A stretch of 64,000 bases of DNA. It comes from Bacteroidales bacterium (GTDB taxonomy: Bacteria > Bacteroidota > Bacteroidia > Bacteroidales > F082). The notes beneath the pieces were generated by a model. That model saw only the letters and a list, made by a program, of their open reading frames with translations, had not been told where the DNA came from and ran no database searches. The position numbers and the translations under genes were made by a program. Shown here one piece after another: positions 58,892-64,000 of this stretch. The stretch is from positions 1-64,000 of the forward strand of contig JALNZU010000002.1 in assembly GCA_023229245.1 (NCBI GenBank), written 5' to 3'. Numbering within the stretch: position 1 is the first letter of the stretch; each line of letters begins with the position of its first letter.

Positions 58892-59068
58892 ATGGATACC
58901 AAAGAAAAAGTGCTTCAGCTAATGAAAGAAGCTGACAAAGCTATGCGGCCCGGCGAGATAGCCGAAGCTGCCGGTATAGACAAAAAAGAAGCCGATAAGA
59001 TTATTAAAGCTCTTAAAAATGAAGAGCTGATCTATTCGCCTAAACGATGCTTCTATCAGGCTACCTGA
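58892..59068 (+). CDS. Small winged-helix-like protein of 58 residues
   Basis: An ATG-started frame encodes a 58-residue protein. KEKVLQLMKEADKAMRPGEI, then AEAAGIDKKEADKIIKALKN, then ELIYSPKRCFYQ is the pattern of a minimal winged helix (three helices and a beta hairpin), as in small MarR-like or DNA-binding proteins. It lies 29 bases after the DUF1015 gene and is followed by a strong terminator 22 bases on, so it is the last gene of that unit. Codon use looks genuine. Confidence 0.78.
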   Translation: MDTKEKVLQLMKEADKAMRPGEIAEAAGIDKKEADKIIKALKNEELIYSPKRCFYQAT

Positions 59069-59090
59069 TACGATTATATACTACTAAAAT

Positions 59091-59147
59091 AAAAGCTGTT
59101 AGACGAGCGCAACAAGAAAAGCGCGTATATCACTAACAGCTTTTTTT
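59091..59147 (+). terminator. Rho-independent terminator, bidirectional
   Basis: AAAAGCTGTTAG (59091-59102) pairs with CTAACAGCTTTT (59133-59144), with an inner GCGC/GCGC stem (59107-59110 and 59121-59124), followed by T bases. It ends the unit of DUF1015 and the small ORF. Confidence 0.9.
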
Positions 59148-59172
59148 GATTTTTCAATAGGATGCTGTGGAA

Positions 59173-59526
59173 AATAGACCATACAGGTGCTATTGAAGGA
59201 TTTGCAGTGGTAATATAAGCTTTCAATCCATCTCAGGCTGAGTCCACTTCAAATTATTCTCTAACAATAGATATTGAAACTTCTCCATCTAACTTCAGAT
59301 ACTTATCATATCCTCTGTTATACAATGTAACCCCATCCACAACATCAAATTCAAGTAAGTTTTGTTTCTCTTCAATCCAGATTTTTGACTCCTTATAGAA
59401 ACGTGCAATATCCTCCCTGTATAGGGTAGAACCAAAACTTTTTAAAACTCAATAACAACCCGATGACTTATCGATAAGCTGAATATACGTTTTACCGTTC
59501 TTATACTTCAATGTACTCACCAACAT
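59173..59526 (-). pseudogene. Decayed IS1634-like transposase, N-terminal fragment with internal deletion
   Basis: The minus-strand frame from ATG at 59526 reads MLVSTLKYKNGKTYIQLIDK, then SSGCY, an in-frame TGA at 59449-59451, VLKSFGSTLYREDIARFYKE and SKIWIEE. This matches the start of IS1634-type transposases (pattern vqVIdKssGkYkvlKtIGSs). After the next stop (59254) the same frame gives DGLKAYITTANPS and VWSI (59173-59232), which resembles the C-terminal region just before FRISKS (pattern wDGLKGYiTNt...LWqIEkaF). The DDE catalytic core is missing. A nonsense codon and an internal deletion make it non-functional. Confidence 0.6.
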
Positions 59527-59810
59527 AAAACAAAGCTACATTTTAGCAATTAACATCCAAAATCGATAAAATTGAATAGATATACAGCGGTTTGTCAAAA
59601 GTGTATAATTTATTAAAAAAGATGTGCGGAAGTCAGGAAAAAATTCCTTACATTTGAGCATTCAGAAAGGATTAATGTATTTGATGGTCAAAACATTCAA
59701 TAAGTCCTTACTGCTGTCAATATTTTGAACTTAACAGGAAGTAATTTTTCAAAGATATTATAACACCTTATTCAAAATCATTATGTGATCTTACAAAAAA
59801 ACCAAATTCA

Positions 59811-61481
59811 ATGAAAAACATTTACATCATTTTAATTGCACTGCTTCTTGGAAGCGGCGCAATGGCGCAGACCGCCCAGCCCTGTTCAAGCTGCCTGCCA
59901 GAGGGCATCACATTCACAACCCAAACACAGATTGATAATTTCCAAACCAATTACCCGGATTGCACGGAGATTGAGGGAGATGTAGCAATCAAAGGGAATT
60001 ATGATATTACAAACCTACATGGATTGAGTGTATTAACCACCATCAAAGGATATCTTGAATTTAAATACAATGATGCCCTACCTAACCTGACGGGATTAGA
60101 GAATCTGACTTCCATAGGGGATGGTCTTTATATTGACGGGAACCATGCCCTGACCAGTCTGACTGGATTACAGAATCTTACTTCCATCGGGGGTGACCTT
60201 TATTATCATTACAACCTTCCCCTGACCAAGTTGACGGGCCTGGATAATTTAACTTCCATCGGGGGTAATTTAGATATTGGTGGCAACTATTATCTGACTA
60301 ACCTGACGGGATTAGAGAATCTTACTTCTGTCGGGGGTAGTCTTATTATTGAATTGAACTATAATCTGCCCAGCCTGATTGGATTGGATAATCTGACTTC
60401 TATCGGAGGTGATTTAAAAATGTGGGGTAACGATGCTCTGACTAACCTGACGGGATTAGAGAATCTGAATTCCATCGGGGGTAATTTAGATATAGGTAGT
60501 TACTCTGCCCTGACTAACCTGACAGGATTGGATAATTTAACTTCCATTGGAGGTACTCTTATTTTTTATCATGATCATCATCTGCAGAGCCTGACGGGAT
60601 TAGAGAATCTGACTTCCATCGGGGATCGTCTTTATATTGGGCATAATGATGCGCTGACCAGCTTGACGGGGCTTAATAATCTGACTTCCATCGGGGGTGA
60701 TTTTCTTATTTTTCAGAACTCTGCCCTGACTAACCTGACGGGGTTAGAGAATCTGACATCTATTGGGGCTAATTTAGATATTGACGACAACTATAATCTG
60801 ACTAACCTGACGGGATTAGAGAATCTGACTTCCATCGGAGGTTGGTTTACGATCACACACAATAATGCTCTTACCAGTCTGACTGGATTAGAAGGCCTTA
60901 CTTCCGTCAGTAAATTTCTTGCTATTTATCATAATGGTACTTTGACCAGTCTGAAGGGACTGAGTAATTTGACTTCAATCGATGGAAATATTTATATTAG
61001 GTTGAACAATGCCCTGACTAACCTGAAGGGGTTAGAGAATATCAATGCAGGCACAATCACCGCATTACAGATATATGAGAATTCTTCTTTATCAGACTGT
61101 GCAACCCGGAGCATCTGTGATTACCTCGCAGCACCAAATGGAACTGTCGAAATCCACAACAATGCGGAAGGCTGCAACAGCCAGGAAGAAGTGGAAAGTG
61201 CTTGTGCTAATTTATCTGCCGGTGAATTAAATATCCGGTCTTCGCTTTCGTTCTTTCCCAATCCTGCTTCCAATACAATCACTATCGAATCTGCCAATAA
61301 CAGCACGCCACCAAAAAACACCTATCTAATCATCTTTAATCTCAACGGCCAGCAACTCTTAAAGCGGATTGCCACGGAGCCGCAAACGATCGTGGATGTT
61401 TCGGGATTAGCTTCGGGGACATATTTTGTGAAGCTGATTTCGGATGATGGGGTGATGGTAGGGAAGTTTGTGAAGGAGTAA
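59811..61481 (+). CDS. T9SS-secreted repeat protein (receptor-L-domain-like)
   Basis: Secreted protein of 556 residues. A signal peptide (IILIALLLGSGAMAQ) is followed by a short cysteine-containing segment (CSSCLPEGI). Fifteen 24-residue repeats follow, of the type LTNLTGLENLTSIGGNLDI plus five variable residues. This leucine-rich pattern resembles receptor L domains rather than classical LRRs and should form a right-handed beta-helix or solenoid. A capping segment has two or three cysteines (CATRSICDYL, then EGCNSQEEVESAC). The last 75 residues form a type A sorting domain (FPNPASNTITIES, GTYFVKLISDD). Surface attachment via T9SS is expected; ligand binding or adhesion is inference. The gene stands alone between decayed transposase fragments. 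Confidence 0.87.
   Translation: MKNIYIILIALLLGSGAMAQTAQPCSSCLPEGITFTTQTQIDNFQTNYPDCTEIEGDVAIKGNYDITNLHGLSVLTTIKGYLEFKYNDALPNLTGLENLTSIGDGLYIDGNHALTSLTGLQNLTSIGGDLYYHYNLPLTKLTGLDNLTSIGGNLDIGGNYYLTNLTGLENLTSVGGSLIIELNYNLPSLIGLDNLTSIGGDLKMWGNDALTNLTGLENLNSIGGNLDIGSYSALTNLTGLDNLTSIGGTLIFYHDHHLQSLTGLENLTSIGDRLYIGHNDALTSLTGLNNLTSIGGDFLIFQNSALTNLTGLENLTSIGANLDIDDNYNLTNLTGLENLTSIGGWFTITHNNALTSLTGLEGLTSVSKFLAIYHNGTLTSLKGLSNLTSIDGNIYIRLNNALTNLKGLENINAGTITALQIYENSSLSDCATRSICDYLAAPNGTVEIHNNAEGCNSQEEVESACANLSAGELNIRSSLSFFPNPASNTITIESANNSTPPKNTYLIIFNLNGQQLLKRIATEPQTIVDVSGLASGTYFVKLISDDGVMVGKFVKE
60006..61085 (+). repeat. Fifteen tandem 72-base repeats inside the surface-protein gene
   Basis: Units of exactly 72 bases (24 codons) run without gaps. 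The most conserved part of each unit encodes LTGLENLTSIGG; the five to seven codons at the end of the unit vary (for example GNHA, ELNYN, FYHDHH, IFQNSA). The conserved DNA favours slippage or recombination, so copy number may vary between strains. Confidence 0.9.
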
Positions 61482-61770
61482 AATAATGCGAATTGTATGT
61501 ACAAAATAGTCTAAGCTGTTTTTGCTGATGGCTTAAATACCTAGAACAATCGAGCAGAGTGATGATTGGTCTAATATATTTTTCCAATCGGTATAAGCCC
61601 GCTAAATCAATCGACATGGTGGAGTGGTCATACAGATATTTTCTGTGCCAACCCCACAATATCCTATGCTTCCAGTACTTTCATATCATTACCCATAACC
61701 GCGCAATTGTTCATTGCCAGCCCTAATTCTTTACTGACTTGTCCATTTTAAGTCAGCAGATTCAACTTGA

Positions 61771-62017
61771 TTAAAATTCAATTATTTTAGGAGTTAAAGG
61801 AAATCTAATTCTTATTTCTTTAGTAATAAGGTTGGTTAATCGGGCATCTGTAATTTTTTTCACACTCTTGAATAAAGCTTTTCAGTGAAGCTCCGGTACT
61901 TAGTTCAATATTTCTTGATACGACTAAAGCAATAAAACAAAATAGTACATGCAACTTGATTGGTTCTTTCTTAAAATGAAAGATTGGACGTGCTTGTAAT
62001 TCACTTTTTGAGAAAGT
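61771..62017 (-). pseudogene. Decayed IS1634-like transposase, C-terminal fragment
   Basis: The minus strand from about 62017 reads TFSKSELQARPIFHFKKE, then PIKLHVLFCFIALVVSRNIE, LSTGASLKSFIQECEK, and after a frameshift KITDARLTNLITKEIRIRF and a stop at 61771-61773. This matches the C-terminus of IS1634/IS4-type transposases (pattern FRiSKsdLrvRPIyHr...ieaHllicFvAl). The frameshift lies near 61840-61860. No start codon or catalytic core precedes it. It begins close to where the left fragment stops. Confidence 0.6.
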
Positions 62018-62175
62018 ATCAAAGTATATTTTTTACAAGTGATACACACATACCTGAATTTTGTCTTGATCTTAATCTACACAGGTCTTTACAGTCACGT
62101 TTTTATTGATCTCAATCAATAGCAGATGATATACAGCTTAGATCCGATAATCTCCGGTAATTATTCAAATACAAA

Positions 62176-62183
62176 TATCTTTG
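62176..62183 (+). promoter_or_regulatory. -7 element upstream of xerD
   Basis: TATCTTTG matches TAnnTTTG, 33 bases before the xerD ATG at 62217. It includes the in-frame TTG at 62181, which is thus not the start. Confidence 0.6.
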
Positions 62184-62216
62184 CATCTAAATCATTGCAA
62201 TGAATCTCTTATTGAG

Positions 62217-63137
62217 ATGACCCATACCGAACTAGTAGCATCGTTTAGAAACTATCTTTTACTCGAAAAAGCATTAGCGCATAATAGTGTGGAAGCTTAT
62301 CTGCATGATGTGCGTTTGCTACTCGACTATTTATCAGCAGAGCGGCCTGATATTTCTATACATGATATTGGAGTTATTGAGCTGAGGGCTTTTTTGAAAG
62401 CCCTTCAAGAGACTGGTATCAGCAGCAGTTCACAGGCAAGGATATTATCAGGTATTAAAGCATTTTTTACTTTTTTGTTAGAAGAGGCTGTCATCCATTT
62501 CAATCCGGCTTCGCGTATCAGAACTCCCAAGACAGCACGTCAGCTACCGGATGTGTTATCAGTGGAAGAAATAGAAAAAATGATAGACAGGATAGATTTG
62601 AGCCAGTCTTTTGGCTATAGGAACAAAGCTATTATAGAGATTATGTATGCTTGCGGACTACGTGTTTCTGAACTTATCACCTTGAAGATCAGTCATATTT
62701 TTCCTAAGGATGGTTTTATACGCATTATCGGTAAGGGCAATAAGGAACGTTTAGTTCCGGTGGGTGATCCCACTTTGAATATTATTCATCGGTATATGAA
62801 TGATTATCGGAGGCAGCAAACCGTACAACCCAAAGCTACTGATGTATTATTTCTCAGCTCGCGAGGCAGTGGCTTGAGCAGGCAAATGGTGTTTCTGATT
62901 GTGAAGCAGTTGGCAGAAGCAGCAGGAATCAGAAAAAGTATCAGTCCGCACACATTCAGGCATTCATTTGCTACTCATTTATTAGAGGGCGGGGCCGATC
63001 TAAGAGCTGTGCAACAGATGTTAGGACATATAAGTATTACAACCACTGAGATATATACTCATATTGACCGAAGCTATCTGCGTGAAGCTATCTTAAGCTA
63101 TCACCCCCGCTCAAAGCAGGCTTTCAGTACTGAATAA
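62217..63137 (+). CDS. xerD: Tyrosine recombinase XerD
   Basis: Site-specific recombinase that resolves chromosome dimers at dif with XerC. The 306 residues have an N-terminal core-binding domain (FRNYLLLEKALAHNSVEAYL) and a catalytic domain with the first arginine in ACGLRVSELI, the HxxR box in SPHTFRHSFATHLLEGG, the following GHISITTTEIYTH and nucleophile Tyr in IYTHID. Length and motifs are those of XerC/XerD and it lacks phage-type extensions. XerD is preferred over XerC because of the overall match, but XerC is possible. Its 3' end overlaps the next, convergent gene by 14 bases. Confidence 0.88.
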   Translation: MTHTELVASFRNYLLLEKALAHNSVEAYLHDVRLLLDYLSAERPDISIHDIGVIELRAFLKALQETGISSSSQARILSGIKAFFTFLLEEAVIHFNPASRIRTPKTARQLPDVLSVEEIEKMIDRIDLSQSFGYRNKAIIEIMYACGLRVSELITLKISHIFPKDGFIRIIGKGNKERLVPVGDPTLNIIHRYMNDYRRQQTVQPKATDVLFLSSRGSGLSRQMVFLIVKQLAEAAGIRKSISPHTFRHSFATHLLEGGADLRAVQQMLGHISITTTEIYTHIDRSYLREAILSYHPRSKQAFSTE

Positions 63138-63579
63138 TATTTCCAGCTTCATCCACATACACCCCCCAATTAACGGCCAATAAGATATCCCCGTCATAAA
63201 AAAAGTCTATTAGTCCGTCTTCAAAGCTGATCCGTATCTCTCCTTCCTCCTCTTCAGTTTCTAACTCATGGTATCCATTCGACTGCATCAGTGCGATAGT
63301 TTCTTCCCGGCTCAATTCAAAAACTTTTTTCCCAAAGAGCAAGGTATCAGGGTGATCGGTTTCAAAGCATGCTAAAACGGTGCGTTCAACACCCTCGAAA
63401 AAAATAGAGATATATTGCTCCCAAAAATGAAGTACAACGGTAGTCATATCATCATCTGTATCCAGATGATCGATCTCTTCAGCTTCGCCCAACAGAGCAG
63501 TGATATCTTCTATGCTTTGTCCAAAATGTAAATCACCACAGCCTTCTAAAGGCTTAATAATGTGTGATAATGCTGACAT
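63124..63579 (-). CDS. Acidic hypothetical protein
   Basis: A soluble 151-residue protein that I cannot assign. It is strongly acidic (LDTDDDMTT, LETEEEEGEI) and starts with LHFGQSIEDITALLGEAEEI, a pattern seen at the head of various small uncharacterised bacterial proteins. The C-terminal half is predicted as short beta strands (IRISFEDGLIDFFYDGDILL). It overlaps the 3' end of xerD by 14 bases from the opposite strand. The upstream neighbour on its strand is the permease gene. Confidence 0.65.
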   Translation of the reverse strand: MSALSHIIKPLEGCGDLHFGQSIEDITALLGEAEEIDHLDTDDDMTTVVLHFWEQYISIFFEGVERTVLACFETDHPDTLLFGKKVFELSREETIALMQSNGYHELETEEEEGEIRISFEDGLIDFFYDGDILLAVNWGVYVDEAGNIIQY

Positions 63580-63652
63580 AATACGATTAAATTTGTATAA
63601 TTATCGGGAGTAAAGATACAAGTAGTTTGTTGTTGTGCAACTAAAAATGCTG

Positions 63653-64000
63653 TCAATTAAATTTTATTGAGCGCGTGGGGCTAATTTTATTAACGACAGC
63701 TACCGGTATGGTAAAGGAGGCCATCCATAGCAGTACGGCTCCTGCATTGACAAGCAGAAAATCAAGCCAGGCTATAGCTACCGGTACTTCTGAGAGATAA
63801 TATGATTCGGCCGGAAGTTTTAATATTCCGAAGCTGTGTTGAAGCCATATTAGCAAAAGAGCTATAATATTACCGGTTATCAAGCCTTTACCTAAGAGCC
63901 GTAACGAATGACGGAAAAATATTGACCGTATCGTACGATTTCTGGCACCCATTGCCTTGAGTAAACCTATCAAAGGGGTTTTCTCAATGATCAGTATGAG
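63653..64000 (-). CDS. FtsX/LolE-type ABC transporter permease, C-terminal part
   Basis: Only the C-terminal part lies in the window; the frame is open through 64000 (LIIEKTPLIGLLKAMGARN continues beyond the edge). The IEKTPLIGLLKAMGARNRTI segment and the following three membrane segments are the FtsX domain as in LolC/LolE and related lipoprotein-releasing permeases. The last segment ends VNKISPTRSIKFN. It should be an inner-membrane subunit of an ABC complex. The short ORF that begins at 63973 is not the real start. Confidence 0.87.
   Translation of the reverse strand, partial: LILIIEKTPLIGLLKAMGARNRTIRSIFFRHSLRLLGKGLITGNIIALLLIWLQHSFGILKLPAESYYLSEVPVAIAWLDFLLVNAGAVLLWMASFTIPVAVVNKISPTRSIKFN

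Larger units (their letters stand above)
59173..62017. mobile_element. Possible decayed IS1634-related unit around the repeat-protein gene
   Basis: Two minus-strand transposase fragments flank the surface-protein gene. The N-terminal part is at low coordinates (59173-59526) and the C-terminal part at high coordinates (61771-62017), so the order is permuted relative to an intact element. AAGTCAG (59630-59636) and CTGACTT (61734-61740) are inverted matches at places where the element ends could lie, 104 bases from the start codon and 31 bases from the stop codon. They are only seven bases long. No target duplication was recognised. Confidence 0.4.

Noticed and set aside
60006..61085. CRISPR-like array
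   Set aside because: Repeat spacing of 72 bases without unique spacers, and the units are in frame within a coding gene.
61342..61659. 105-codon frame on the minus strand overlapping the end of the repeat-protein gene
   Set aside because: Overlaps the T9SS sorting domain, which is clearly coding on the other strand; no recognisable motif.

Overview
This window is chromosomal DNA from a member of the Bacteroidota. Five things point there. Two secreted proteins end in type IX secretion system (T9SS) type A sorting domains. Twelve promoters carry the Bacteroidota -7 element TAnnTTTG. Shine-Dalgarno sequences are almost absent. Several gene families are typical of the phylum (DUF4301, DUF3078, DUF7935-like, the alternative GlmU family, a short D-3-phosphoglycerate dehydrogenase). 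The serC-serA-DUF1015 gene order is also characteristic. The genus cannot be fixed from the sequence.

Layout. 0-6 kb: a gingipain-like C25 protease with a T9SS tail, truA and an MFS exporter. 6-11.3 kb: a minus-strand sugar-nucleotide operon (ugd, uxs, rfbD, a degenerate GxxExxY protein, phosphohexomutase). 11.7-20.3 kb: an M13 peptidase lipoprotein, a small CBS-domain kinase operon with traces of a decayed receiver gene upstream, a DUF3078 outer-membrane protein, an S9 peptidase and a metal-transporter-like membrane protein. 20.4-23.9 kb: rex, two tRNA-Leu genes, DUF4301, DUF1858, pdxH. 24-29 kb: a YdcF-DUF1684 fusion gene abutting a receiver/GAF/PAS kinase and an NtrC-type regulator. 29-37 kb: parE, a DUF7935-like protein, xseAB, a hybrid kinase with two degenerate receivers, radC, wecB. 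37-45 kb: penicillin acylase family protein, an ECF-type sigma factor, uvrA, a beta-propeller lipoprotein. 45-48 kb: the translation operon thrS-infC-rpmI-rplT. 48.6-54.9 kb: an NAD(P)H oxidoreductase, lon, GlmU-like, L31 type B, acyl-CoA reductase. 55-59 kb: serC, serA, a four-helix-bundle protein, DUF1015 and a small winged-helix ORF. 59-62 kb: a T9SS surface protein built of fifteen 24-residue repeats, flanked by two decayed fragments of an IS1634-like transposase. 62.2-64 kb: xerD, an acidic hypothetical protein and the end of an FtsX-type permease.

How the genes fit together. Most of the window is housekeeping (translation, DNA repair, serine and PLP metabolism, envelope sugars) mixed with envelope proteases and two-component signalling. 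The least ordinary parts are the transposase-flanked repeat protein, the AUA start codon with a perfect Shine-Dalgarno on infC, the CBS-kinase operon with its coupled mini-ORF, and the fusion gene joined to an NtrB/NtrC-like pair. No CRISPR array, prophage, intact insertion sequence or rRNA operon was seen.
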